Part shown: positions 52,761 to 61,323 of the stretch, piece after piece
How the letters are laid out: each line of letters begins with the position of its first letter
Numbering within the stretch: the first letter of the stretch is position 1
Assembly: GCF_001613065.1 (NCBI RefSeq)
Contig: NZ_BDBQ01000058.1
Location: 29,590 to 93,589 of the forward strand
Length of the DNA stretch: 64,000 nt
Direction of reading: 5' to 3'
From: Nocardia miyunensis NBRC 108239
GTDB taxonomy: Bacteria > Actinomycetota > Actinomycetes > Mycobacteriales > Mycobacteriaceae
Notes under the pieces: generated by a model
What the model was told of the DNA's origin: nothing
Databases searched by the model: none
The model's input: only the letters and a program-made list of their open reading frames with translations
Position numbers and translations under genes: made by a program

Positions 52761-54119
52761 GTGGCAGCCAGCAAAAGCAAAGGCGCTCCCAACCTCTACG
52801 GATCGTTCGTCAACTCGGCCCCCGGCTCGTTCCTGGCCGGCAAGCTGGGGTTGCCCAAGCCGGAGAAACTGCGCCGCTACAAGAAGGGCGAGCCCGCGCT
52901 GCCGGGCCCGGTGCTGCTCGGCGGTAAGGGGCGGGTAGCCGATGCGGTGCGAAACCTGTTGTCGGACTACACTTTCGCCGATGCGCCCGCCCAGGGCGTG
53001 AAATTCGGCGCACTGGTCTTCGACGCCACCGGCCTCGGCTCGGTCGAGGAGCTGGCGCAGCTGTACTCCTTCTATCAGCCGGTGATGCGCTCGATCGCCC
53101 CCAGCGGCCGCATCCTGGTCGTCGGCACCACCCCGGAACTCGCGTCGAGCGTCGAGGAGCAGATCGCGCAGCGCGCGCTGGAGGGGTTCACCCGCAGCGT
53201 CGGCAAGGAGCTGCTGCGCGGAGCCACCTCGAACCTGGTCTACCTGCACCCCGAGGCGGGCGCGGGCGCGACCGGCCTCGAGTCCACGCTGCGTTTCGTG
53301 CTGTCCGGTAAGTCGGCCTTCGTCGACGGTCAGGTGTTCCGGGTCGGCAAGGACGATTCGACCGCCCCCGCCGACTGGGACAAGCCGCTGGCCGGGAAGG
53401 TCGCCGTGGTCACCGGCGCGGCGCGCGGTATCGGCGCGACCATCGCCGAGGTGTTCGCCCGCGACGGCGCGACCGTGATCGCCGCGGACATCCCCGCCGC
53501 CGGTGACGCGCTGTCCGAGACCGCCAACAAGGTGGGCGGCACCGCGCTCGCGGTGGACGTCACCGCCGCCGACGCCGCGGACAAGATCGCCGAATTCGCC
53601 ACCCAGCGTTTCGGCGGCGTCGACATCATCGTGCACAACGCCGGCATCACCCGCGACAAGCTGCTCGCCAATATGGACGACGCCCGCTGGAACGCCGTGC
53701 TGAACGTCAATCTCGCTGCGCCGCACCGCATTACCGAGGCACTGGTCGCCAAGGGCGCGCTGAAGGAGGGCGGCCGCGTGGTCGACGTGTCCTCCATCGC
53801 CGGTATCGCGGGCAACCGCGGCCAGACCAACTACGGCGCGTCCAAGGCCGGTGTCATCGGCATGGTCGACGCGGAGGCCCCGAAGCTGGCGGAGAAGGGC
53901 GTCACCATCAACGCCGTCGCGCCGGGCTTCATCGAGACCGCGATGACCGCCGCCATTCCGCTGGGCACCCGCGAGGCCGGTCGGCTCATGGCCTCGCTGA
54001 ACCAGGGCGGGCAGACCATAGATGTCGCCGAGACCATCGCCTACTTCGCCAGCCCGGCCTCGAATGCGGTGAGCGGCAACGTCATCCGCGTTTGTGGCCA
54101 GAGCCTAATCGGTGCCTGA
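52761..54119 (+). CDS. fabG4: High-molecular-weight 3-oxoacyl-ACP/CoA reductase FabG4
   Basis: The 452-residue protein has a degenerate N-terminal flavodoxin-like half (about 1-205) and a C-terminal short-chain dehydrogenase domain: TGAARGIGATIAEVF (NAD(H) binding), HNAGITRDKLLANM, the Ser in DVSSIAGIAGNRG and YGASKAG with the YxxxK pair. The size and layout match the mycobacterial HMW FabG4 (Rv0242c), which reduces 3-oxoacyl-CoA or ACP. GTG at 52761 with AGGTAGGA before it is preferred to the ATG at 52686. It is followed 12 bases later by htdX in one operon, probably repressed through the palindrome upstream. Confidence 0.93.
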   Translation: MAASKSKGAPNLYGSFVNSAPGSFLAGKLGLPKPEKLRRYKKGEPALPGPVLLGGKGRVADAVRNLLSDYTFADAPAQGVKFGALVFDATGLGSVEELAQLYSFYQPVMRSIAPSGRILVVGTTPELASSVEEQIAQRALEGFTRSVGKELLRGATSNLVYLHPEAGAGATGLESTLRFVLSGKSAFVDGQVFRVGKDDSTAPADWDKPLAGKVAVVTGAARGIGATIAEVFARDGATVIAADIPAAGDALSETANKVGGTALAVDVTAADAADKIAEFATQRFGGVDIIVHNAGITRDKLLANMDDARWNAVLNVNLAAPHRITEALVAKGALKEGGRVVDVSSIAGIAGNRGQTNYGASKAGVIGMVDAEAPKLAEKGVTINAVAPGFIETAMTAAIPLGTREAGRLMASLNQGGQTIDVAETIAYFASPASNAVSGNVIRVCGQSLIGA

Positions 54120-54131
54120 GCGGAGCGCGTG

Positions 54132-54998
54132 ATGACCCAGACCATCAAATTGAACGAGCCGCCCAAGACCGGCAGCCTGTATCTCAAGGCCGCCCTGGGA
54201 GCCGTTCCGCTGCCACTGGTTTCGGCGCGCAAGTCGCAGATCCCCGACCGCGCGGTGGAATTGAACGGCGTGCGCGTCGACATCGACAACCTGGCCGCGT
54301 ACTGCCACGCGACCGGGCTGCGGTTCGGTGACGCACTGCCGGTGACCTACCCGTTCGTGCTGGCCTTCCCGACCGTGATGCAGTTGCTGACCGCCCGGGA
54401 TTTCCCGTTCACGGCGGTCGGTTCGGTGCACATGGAGAACGTGATCGAGCGGCGCCGCGAGATCTCGGCCAGTGAGCCGCTGGACCTGCGCACACACGTG
54501 GAGAACCTGCGCGAACACCCGAAAGGTCTTGTGGTCGACGCGATCACGGAGATCAACGTCGGCCGGGAACTGGTATGGCGGCAGACGTCGTCCTTCCTGC
54601 ATCAGCAGAAGACGTCCCTGTCCGGCGGCCCCCGCCCCGAACCCAAACCGGAAGAGGTTCCCCCGCCCCCGCTGCGCACCCTGAAGGCGGACCAGGCCCT
54701 CATCCACCGCTACGCAGCGGCCTCGGGCGACCGCAACCCGATCCACATGTCCTCCCTGAGCGCCAAGGCGTTCGGCTTCTCCCGCTCCATCGCCCACGGA
54801 ATGTGGTCCGCCGCAGCGATTCTCAGCCTCATCGAGGGCAGAATCCCCGCCGCGGCAACCTATTCCGTCCGCTTCGGCAAGCCGATCCTGCTCCCGTCCA
54901 CGATCAACGCCTACGCGGACCACGCCGCCGAAGGCTGGGACCTGTCCCTGAAACACCCGAAGAAGGGGTACCCCTATCTCACCGGGGCCCTGCGCTGA
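54132..54998 (+). CDS. htdX: MaoC-like (3R)-hydroxyacyl-thioester dehydratase HtdX
   Basis: The 288-residue double-hotdog dehydratase has the hydratase-2 motif in its C-terminal half: YAAASGDRNPIHMSSLSAKAFGF with catalytic Asp and His, followed by SRSIAHGMWSA. The N-terminal half, without those residues, includes ALPVTYPFVLAFPTVMQLL. It dehydrates (3R)-hydroxyacyl thioesters, following FabG4 in the same chain-elongation or fatty-acid pathway; M. tuberculosis HtdX is Rv0241c, adjacent to fabG4 too. GGAG precedes the ATG at 54132; the GTG at 54129 is the alternative. A large hairpin downstream separates it from the converging P450 gene. Confidence 0.9.
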   Translation: MTQTIKLNEPPKTGSLYLKAALGAVPLPLVSARKSQIPDRAVELNGVRVDIDNLAAYCHATGLRFGDALPVTYPFVLAFPTVMQLLTARDFPFTAVGSVHMENVIERRREISASEPLDLRTHVENLREHPKGLVVDAITEINVGRELVWRQTSSFLHQQKTSLSGGPRPEPKPEEVPPPPLRTLKADQALIHRYAAASGDRNPIHMSSLSAKAFGFSRSIAHGMWSAAAILSLIEGRIPAAATYSVRFGKPILLPSTINAYADHAAEGWDLSLKHPKKGYPYLTGALR

Positions 54999-55010
54999 TC
55001 CGGCGCCCCC

Positions 55011-55095
55011 GGACAGTCGGAGCCGCACGCTCTTTCCGTGAGCCCATCGGATCGCATGGGGGATTCGATGATCACCGGAAAGGCGTGCGGCTCTT
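55011..55095. repeat. Hairpin repeat, copy A
   Basis: The stem is GAGCCGCACGC with GCGTGCGGCTC (55020-55030 / 55083-55093), extended by CTTTCCG with CGGAAAG apart from one bulge. The loop also contains pairing CATCG / CGATG. The same sequence recurs as a degenerate copy at 58601-58682. It lies between the converging htdX and P450 genes and could act as a bidirectional terminator. Confidence 0.75.
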
Positions 55096-55109
55096 GCCGT
55101 CGCCGGGTG

Positions 55110-56330
55110 TCAGCTGGGGTGCCAGCTCGCGAACGGCCGGGCCGGATCGAAAGTAACCGGCAGCGTGGCCAGGGCACGGTGGAAAGGTCCTGGGCGCCAG
55201 GCCAATTCGTCGGAATCGATGGACAGTTCGATTTCGGGTAGGGCGTCGAGAAGTTGGTCGACGCCGTCCTGGGCGATCAGGTAGGCCGACTGGCGTGCGG
55301 GGCAGGCGTGCGGACCCGCGCCCCAGGCCAGGTGCGATCGGTTGCCGGTGTAGTCGCCGCCGCTGACGGCCGGGTCGTTGTTGCACGCCGCGATGCTGAT
55401 GATCACGGGCTGGTGGGCGGGCAGCCACACGTCGTCGAGCAGGACCGGCTGGCGCGGATAGGTCATACAGAAATTCGCGATCGGCGGGTCCAGGAACAGC
55501 ACCTCGTCGAGCGCGTCGCGGGTGGACAGGCTGCCGCCCAGCAGGTTGCCCGCGAAACGGTCGTTGGTCAGGATCAGCAGCAGCGTATTGGTGATGAGGT
55601 TGTGCACCGGCTCGACGCCCGCGGCGTAGAGCGTGACGAGTTGCTCGATGACCTCCTGATCGTCGAATCCGGCCGGATGCTGGACCAATCGGGTGGTGAC
55701 GTCGTCGCCGGGATCGGCGCGTTTGCCCGCGGCGAGCTCGCTCAGCGCCTCGATGAGCATCATGTTCCCGGCCGCGGCGTCGGACCCCTCGAAGAGGGTG
55801 ATGACGCCCGTCGCGACCCGCTGCCCGATCTCGGGTGAGCAGCCGAGCATCGCGTTGACCACCTGAAAGGCCAGCGGCCGTGCGTAATCCGCGATCAGAT
55901 CGGCCGAGCCGGTCTCGCAGAACTGCCCGATCAGCGGCACCGCGATCCGCTCCACCACCGCGTGCAGACCGTGCAGGTCCACCGCCGAGAGCGCGGCGAC
56001 GTTGGCATCCCGGTATCGCCGGTGTTCCTCCCCGGAATTGCGTATCGCGTTCGGCCGCCATGCCAGCATCGGCTTCACCGGGCAATCGTCGGGAATGTCG
56101 TTCTGCCAGGTACGTGGATCGACCGGAAAATGCGCGGGATCGTGCAGCACCCGCACGGCCGTGCGGTAGTCGATCACCAAGGTCGCGGGGACTCCCGGGG
56201 ACAATTCGACCGGCGCCAGCGACCCGTATCGCTCGCGCATTTCGCGGTAACACTCGTGTGGCAGCGCGGCGAATTCCGGGCTGTACAGGGCGATGCGATC
56301 GCTGTCGGAATAGGTGGGCGGATGGATCAT
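55110..56330 (-). CDS. Cytochrome P450 lacking the ExxR arginine
   Basis: The 406-residue soluble P450 has the heme loop HLAWGAGPHACPAR with axial Cys343. The I-helix position reads AAGVEP (Ala237-Pro241), without the usual threonine. The K-helix ExxR position reads E276-V-L-F279, so the arginine is missing. This recalls the CYP157-like P450s of Streptomyces conservons, which also lack ExxR; no other conservon gene is here. The protein is likely heme-bound but its activity and substrate are uncertain. It is the second gene after the phosphotriesterase-like hydrolase (51-base gap), probably controlled by the divergent AraC regulator. Confidence 0.85.
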   Translation of the reverse strand: MIHPPTYSDSDRIALYSPEFAALPHECYREMRERYGSLAPVELSPGVPATLVIDYRTAVRVLHDPAHFPVDPRTWQNDIPDDCPVKPMLAWRPNAIRNSGEEHRRYRDANVAALSAVDLHGLHAVVERIAVPLIGQFCETGSADLIADYARPLAFQVVNAMLGCSPEIGQRVATGVITLFEGSDAAAGNMMLIEALSELAAGKRADPGDDVTTRLVQHPAGFDDQEVIEQLVTLYAAGVEPVHNLITNTLLLILTNDRFAGNLLGGSLSTRDALDEVLFLDPPIANFCMTYPRQPVLLDDVWLPAHQPVIISIAACNNDPAVSGGDYTGNRSHLAWGAGPHACPARQSAYLIAQDGVDQLLDALPEIELSIDSDELAWRPGPFHRALATLPVTFDPARPFASWHPS

Positions 56331-56381
56331 TCGGTCCTCGTCTCGACCTCGGTCCTGCCGTGCCCCGGGAGCACCCGCGTG

Positions 56382-57353
56382 TCAGACCGAGAAATAGCGG
56401 CGCGGGTTGTCCGCCAGCATCGTGGCGATCTGCTCGTCGGTGACTCCGCGCTCGCGCAGTGCCGGCAGCACGTCGTCGCTGATATGGGTATAGATCCAGT
56501 TCGGCAGCGCCGCCGCCTTGCCCTCCGCGGAGAGCCAGTCGATGAAGCAGGCCGCGTCATGCGCCAGGACCATCCTGTCCGCGTAGCCGCGGCGGACGAG
56601 TTCGACCACCGTGTCGACCCGGCGTTCGAATGGCAGCAGCACGTCGAGGCCGAACCGGTCCATGCCGAGATACGAGCCGGCGTCGGCGAGCTCGCACAGA
56701 TAGTCCAGCTCGGTGCTGTCCCCGGAGTGACCGATGACGACCTTGGTGAGGTCCACCCCCTCCTCGGCGAGGACCTTCTGCGCGACAAGGCCGGACCGGG
56801 TATGCGGGTTGGTGTGCACGGTGATCGGCGCACCGGTCTCGACCTGGGCCTGCCCGACGGCGCGCATCACCCGTTCCACCCCCGGCGTCAGGCCCGGTTC
56901 CTCGATCGCGCACTTGAGGAACGCCGCCTTGACTCCGGTGTCGGCGATACCCTCGCGGATGTCCCGGACGAACAGCTCGACCATGGGCTCGGGTGTGTCG
57001 AACAGCAGTCCCGGACCGGTGTAGTGGAACTGGAACGGGACCTCGTTGTAGGTGTAGATGCCGGTCGCGACGATGATGTTGATGTCGACCTGCTCGTTGA
57101 TCCGCTGGACGCGCGGGATGTAGCGACCCAGGCCGATGACGGTCGGGTCGAGGATCGTGGCGATTCCCCGCGACGCGCACTGGCGCAACTTCTCCACCGC
57201 GTCCACGACCCGCAGGTCCTCGTCCCAGCGGTCGGGAAAGTCCGGGTAGTTCTGCCGTATTTCCTCACCCAGCACGAATACGTGTTCGTGCATGAGCGTA
57301 TTGCCGAGCTGCTCGGCCGGCACCGGACCACGCACTGTCTGGACGTCGGTCAT
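56382..57353 (-). CDS. php: Phosphotriesterase-like hydrolase/lactonase (Php)
   Basis: This amidohydrolase-superfamily enzyme has a complete binuclear metal set, numbered from an upstream codon at 57380: His31-x-His33 in MHEHVF, carboxylated Lys156 in AAFLKCAI, His189 in VHTNPH, His218 in IGHSGD and Asp275 in LAHDAA. The family includes lactonases and organophosphate hydrolases; M. tuberculosis Php (Rv0230c) is in the same general locus. Lactone hydrolysis is the likelier native role. The ATG at 57353 is preferred. It heads a two-gene operon with the P450 and is divergent from the AraC gene. Confidence 0.9.
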   Translation of the reverse strand: MTDVQTVRGPVPAEQLGNTLMHEHVFVLGEEIRQNYPDFPDRWDEDLRVVDAVEKLRQCASRGIATILDPTVIGLGRYIPRVQRINEQVDINIIVATGIYTYNEVPFQFHYTGPGLLFDTPEPMVELFVRDIREGIADTGVKAAFLKCAIEEPGLTPGVERVMRAVGQAQVETGAPITVHTNPHTRSGLVAQKVLAEEGVDLTKVVIGHSGDSTELDYLCELADAGSYLGMDRFGLDVLLPFERRVDTVVELVRRGYADRMVLAHDAACFIDWLSAEGKAAALPNWIYTHISDDVLPALRERGVTDEQIATMLADNPRRYFSV

Positions 57354-57540
57354 CGTCGATATCTCCTGGAGGCGCACCACGGACGGACTGTTCGGTCAGT
57401 GCGAGTCCGACCACACCGAACGCCGTTGCTCAACGCCGCCGCACACCGTTGTGCGTCGCAGGGCTCGCAGGTCGCGCTCTCATCGGCCTGATCGTCAGAG
57501 TCACGACAGGACATGATGTCTTTCCTCATGGTGATCGGTG

Positions 57541-57564
57541 TCATAATTCGACTCCAGATTATGA
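57541..57564. promoter_or_regulatory. Inverted repeat in php/araC divergent region
   Basis: TCATAAT (57541-57547) and ATTATGA (57558-57564) form a perfect 7-bp inverted repeat with a 10-base spacer, in an AT-richer patch about 75 bases before the AraC start. It is a good candidate binding site for the AraC protein or a partner. Confidence 0.5.
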
Positions 57565-57637
57565 GTGCGTCTGTGCCCGTTCGACCGCGTGCGCGCATGG
57601 AACGCACGCGAACGCGCAAGCCGCTGGAGTGTTGCTC

Positions 57638-58573
57638 ATGAGAGATTCCGAGCCGTATCTCGTACAGGAGGTCGACACCACCGCGGTCTCCATGCGTGAG
57701 TCCGCCGACTTCTGGGCCGAGCACATCTGCCGAAATCAGGGCACTCTGCAGTTCCGTTTCGCCGATGCCGCGACATTCCACGGCACTACGAAGGCCCAGC
57801 ATTACGCGGGTTATCAGTTGATCGGCTTTCGGTCCGACGGCATCACCTACGCACGAACGCGCACGGATGTTCGCCGGGATGATGATGCGAGCCTGCGTGT
57901 GGTCGTTCCGACCGGCGGCACAATGAAATTCCGACAGGACGACACCACCGTTCGGGTGGTGCCCGGACAGGCCGCGGTGGTCACCAAGGCACGTCCGTTC
58001 GACTTCGCGCAGGCGCAGAGCGCGCACGGGTGGGTGATGAACATCCCCGCCGGTTCGCTGCCTCTCGACGCCGGTGCCGGACCTGCGGTGATCGACTTGA
58101 GGCAGGGCGTGGGATCGGTCGCCTTCAACATGATCAGCGAGCTCAGCAAGCAGCGCGCGGCCGTCGATGGACTCGGCTTCGCCACGACGTCCGACATGGC
58201 GATCGAACTGCTCAAACTGTGCCTGCGGTCCGGTACGGAGTTGCCCACCACGCTCGGGGCGGTTGACGCCGCGGTCCGCGACTACGTCCGCCGACACGCC
58301 ACAGATCCCGAACTCACACCGTCAGCGATCGCGCACCACCTCGGTTGGTCCCTGCGACAGGTCCAACTGGCACTGCAGAACACCGGTACGACGCCGAGCC
58401 GATTGATCCGCGCCGAGCGGTTGGCCCACGCACGTCGCCTTCTTCGCGAGAGCTCCCCCGACCGAACCGTCGCCCAGATCGCCTACACCAGCGGTTTCCG
58501 CTCACTCAGTGCCTTCGGAGCCTCCTTCAAAGCGAAGTTCGGATCGACACCACAGGAAGCACGCAACCACTGA
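57638..58573 (+). CDS. AraC-family transcriptional regulator
   Basis: The 311-residue protein has an N-terminal AraC-binding-like sensor domain (about 1-180, with VVVPTGGTMKFRQDD and VVPGQAAVV) and a C-terminal double helix-turn-helix (about 205-310). SAIAHHLGWSLRQVQLALQN is the first helix-turn-helix and VAQIAYTSGFRSLSAFGASFKAKFG the second, typical of the family. GGAG precedes the ATG at 57638. It is divergent from php and P450 and most likely regulates them in response to a small molecule. The hairpin repeat copy B begins 27 bases after its stop. Confidence 0.88.
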   Translation: MRDSEPYLVQEVDTTAVSMRESADFWAEHICRNQGTLQFRFADAATFHGTTKAQHYAGYQLIGFRSDGITYARTRTDVRRDDDASLRVVVPTGGTMKFRQDDTTVRVVPGQAAVVTKARPFDFAQAQSAHGWVMNIPAGSLPLDAGAGPAVIDLRQGVGSVAFNMISELSKQRAAVDGLGFATTSDMAIELLKLCLRSGTELPTTLGAVDAAVRDYVRRHATDPELTPSAIAHHLGWSLRQVQLALQNTGTTPSRLIRAERLAHARRLLRESSPDRTVAQIAYTSGFRSLSAFGASFKAKFGSTPQEARNH

Positions 58574-58600
58574 ACCCCCGCGGCTGGCCGACCTCCTTCC

Positions 58601-58682
58601 GGACAGCCGAGAGCCGCACGCTCTTTACCCATCGGGTCGCACGAGGATCCGATGGTCGCCGGAAAGGCTCGCGGCGCTTGCT
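58601..58682. repeat. Hairpin repeat, copy B (degenerate)
   Basis: It aligns over its full length with copy A at 55011: GGACAG-CG, GAGCCGCACGCTCTTT, CATCGG-TCGCA, GATCCGATGGTC and CCGGAAAGGC followed by GCGGC-CTTGC. Substitutions and a 6-base deletion weaken the stem. The two copies are in direct orientation and bracket the P450-php-araC cassette. Confidence 0.75.
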
Positions 58683-59068
58683 GTTTCGATGCCCATAAAC
58701 GGAAGCCGCACTACGCGGCAGGCCGGACCGGCCTATCGGAGAGCGAATGGCATCGGTACATCGACCTCCGGTACCGCAGCGATGCCGAGGACAGAGTAGA
58801 ACTCGGCTTGCGGAACAACCTTCGTCGGCACCGCTCTCGCGTCGGCCTGATAGGGGAGGTTCACCTGTACCGGCGCTCCACCGGTGGGAGCCGCATTCCC
58901 CGGTTGACGAAATGCTTTCCAGCGCAGGCTGACTGACGAGAAAATGCCGTACGAGTCGGGCTCTTTGTCGCAGTAGCAGCAGCCGCACGAGCGGTAGTCG
59001 CAAATAGGGCAGCAATCTGCGCATCGGAGGGCGGTCGCGGGAGTGGGCGTCGGTGGGGCTGGTGGCGT
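58683..59068. other. Gene-poor stretch beside the decayed DUF5685 gene
   Basis: About 390 bases without a supported gene lie between hairpin copy B and the 3' end of the DUF5685 remnant. Short frames on both strands have no family resemblance. No palindrome of note was seen. Confidence 0.45.
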
Positions 59069-60574
59069 TCAGCTGTCGCAGCAGCAACCGTCGCAGCAGC
59101 CGTCACAGGGGCAGCCGTCGCAGCTGCAGCAATTGGAACAGCCGTCGCAGCCGCTGGAACAGAATTCACCGCAGCCGTCACAGCATTGGCTCCAGCAATC
59201 GCCGCGACTGATCCAGGCGGACTGCTCTACGCCGCTGCAGGGGCGGCGGTGGGTGGCGCAGCAGGCGTAGCCGGTGCAGTACGCGCCGCAGATGATGGCC
59301 AGGCCTGTTCCGATGCCTGGGCGTTTCGGGGGGCGGAGGGTCGCTGGGGTCGTGGCGCGGAGCGTTGTTCGGGCGATCGCTGAACGGGGGCGGAATGTCG
59401 TATGGGCGTGGGGCATTCGGGTTGTACGGCGTGCCGGGTTGCGAGCCGAAGGGATTCGTCTGATTGGGTGTGCCGGGGACCGGGCCATACGGGTTCGCGC
59501 CCGATTGAGGGCTGCTCGGGTCGGGACCGCCCGGGTTCGTACCGGGCTGGGGCCCATAGGGATTCGGTGTGCCGGGTCCGGCGTCGTACGGGTTCGCGCC
59601 TGGCTGGGGGCCGGGGCCGTACGGGTTTCTACCAGGTTGGGGCCCATAGGAATTCGAGCCGCTCGGGTTGGGCGAATAGGGAGCTGCCCGGTGTGGATCC
59701 GGTTGGTAGCGTTGGTTCGGCCCGGCGCTGTGAGGGCCGGGGTGGTTCGATCGTGCTCAGGGCGGTGGCCGGCTTGATCGAGCGCGGTGCCGCGATGAGT
59801 TCGAAAAGGTCTGGTGCCGAACCTGGTTCGGCAGACTCCGTGTGTCGCCTCGCGGCCCGCGCGGCCGAGCCGGATTTCGCGGTGAGATCGATCAGGGCCG
59901 GGCGGTGGGGAAGCCTAGTAGCTGGACGGTGTGGGTGGGGTCGGTCGACACGGGAATTCCGCTGTGCTCGTGCGAGGTTCCGCAGCGGCCATGGGAACAG
60001 GTGTGTGCCGCGTCCGAGCAGGCTGTGGCGGTCCGGCGCATGCGGCGCACTACTCCGGAAACCGGATCGAGCAGGGCCCAGCGGACGCTCGGGGTGGCCG
60101 ACAGACCTGCTCGCCACAGGGCTTCCTCGATTCGCGAATTCGATTCGCGCAGTAGAGCATACGCCTGTTTCCGAGTGGTTCCGGTGGCGGTGAGGGGGTT
60201 GAATCTGCCGCGTCGGCGGTCTTGTTCACGGTCCTCGATCGCGTCGGCGAGATGGGCGATGCGGCCGAAATGCCATCCGGCATCGCGCAGGGCGGATGCG
60301 TTTTCCGGGCGTCCGGCGAGTATTGCGGTGTGCGCGAACAATTCGGCCGTGCACAGTTGCGTGGCCCGGGTCAGTTCGTCCAGTGCTCCGGGACGCGGTG
60401 CCGTCGCGATCGTCCGTTCGAGCTGTGCGTGAGCATCGATCGCGGCGATCAGCGGCTCGATGTCGAGACCGATGTCGAGCGCCGGACAACACTTTGTCAG
60501 CTTCGCGTTCCGCCGCAACCGTGCCGACGAGGAAACCGGAAAGAGTTGCGCAGTGCTGCAACGTAACCCGCAGG
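59069..60574 (-). pseudogene. DUF5685 family pseudogene (truncated, stops, frameshift)
   Basis: The segments line up with DUF5685 proteins of actinobacteria. The helical core has ELFAHTAILAGRPENAS, GWHFGRIAHLADAIED and FNPLTATGTTRKQAYALL (60518-59892), followed by a CSHG motif. A Pro/Asn/Gly linker with NPYGP repeats continues in the same frame (about 59755-59335), and the Cys-rich tail (CGAYCTGYACC, then CDGC repeats) ends at 59069 one frame further on. The frame has two in-frame TGA codons (59892-59894 and near 59760), a shift at a G6 run (59328-59333) and lacks the family's first 100 residues, with tetR directly abutting. Hence it is dead, or a sequencing error adds the G-run shift. Confidence 0.72.
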
Positions 60575-61174
60575 TTATTCGGCCTTCTTCCGGCCCGCCA
60601 GACCACGCCAGGCAAGATCGTCGAGGAGGTTGACGGCCTCGGCCACCTCGACCTCCCCGCTGGCGATGCGATCCGCGATGGCCTCGCCCGCGCCGATGAC
60701 CGCTACCGAGACGATGTCGAAATTCGTACCCGGCTCGGCGTATTTCGCGCTGGATTCGAGGAGTTTGGCGGTCAACTCGATGACGCGCTCGCGGCTGTTG
60801 GCGATCTCCGAGGCGAACGGCTGCTGGCCCAGGGCCTGGCGGTAGAGAACCTGCCAGGACAGGCGGTGGTTGTCGACGTAGGACAGGAACGCCTCGAGGC
60901 CCGCGCGGAGCTGTTCGTGCGGAGTCAGCGCGGGGTTGCCCGCGACGGCCACGGCCTCGATGAAACGCATACTCTCGCGGGCGATGCAGGCCCGGAACAG
61001 TTCGTCCTTGGACCCGTAGTACAGATAGAGCATCGGCTTGGATATCTTGGCCTCGGCGGCGATGGCATCCATCGACGTGTCGTGATAACCCTTGCGGGAG
61101 AACACCTCGACGGCGGCGTCCAGCATCTGCTGTTCACGAACCGCCCGGGGGAGCCGCTTCGTACCGCCTGCCAT
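60575..61174 (-). CDS. TetR-family transcriptional regulator (Rv0238-like)
   Basis: The 199-residue protein has the N-terminal TetR helix-turn-helix: QMLDAAVEVFSRKGYHDTSM, IAAEAKISKPMLYLYYGSKDELF. The C-terminal ligand-binding domain (about 60-190) contains the dimerisation helices. It corresponds in locus position to M. tuberculosis Rv0238. The ATG has AGGAG five bases upstream. A palindrome at 61206-61221 before it resembles the one between fadA2 and fabG4, so it may repress itself and the fatty-acid genes; the ligand would then be an acyl-CoA or similar. The lpqI gene lies upstream on the same strand. Confidence 0.88.
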   Translation of the reverse strand: MAGGTKRLPRAVREQQMLDAAVEVFSRKGYHDTSMDAIAAEAKISKPMLYLYYGSKDELFRACIARESMRFIEAVAVAGNPALTPHEQLRAGLEAFLSYVDNHRLSWQVLYRQALGQQPFASEIANSRERVIELTAKLLESSAKYAEPGTNFDIVSVAVIGAGEAIADRIASGEVEVAEAVNLLDDLAWRGLAGRKKAE

Positions 61175-61205
61175 TCACACTCCTAGGCCATGATGAAAGC
61201 TTTAT

Positions 61206-61221
61206 CTTACTCCTAGGTAAG
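61206..61221. promoter_or_regulatory. TetR-type operator before tetR
   Basis: CTTACTCCTAGGTAAG is an imperfect palindrome with 5-bp outer arms, about 32 bases before the tetR start. It shares CTTACTC at one arm and GTAAG at the other with the perfect site at 52646-52661. The motif ACTCCTAGG is repeated at 61179. Confidence 0.55.
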
Positions 61222-61323
61222 TTATGCGAATCGCGCATTGCCGGAAAGTCGCCCGGGAGCGGACGGGCGTCCGCAGCTCACGGGCTCGGTGACCGGATCA
61301 CTGTCGCATTCGGGCCAGTGCGA

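Noticed and set aside
59069..59300. Cys-rich CDGC protein as a new metallothionein-like or antimicrobial peptide
   Set aside because: The Cys-rich tail fits the C-terminal module of DUF5685 proteins, whose other modules lie directly upstream in order, so it is the remnant of a larger gene.
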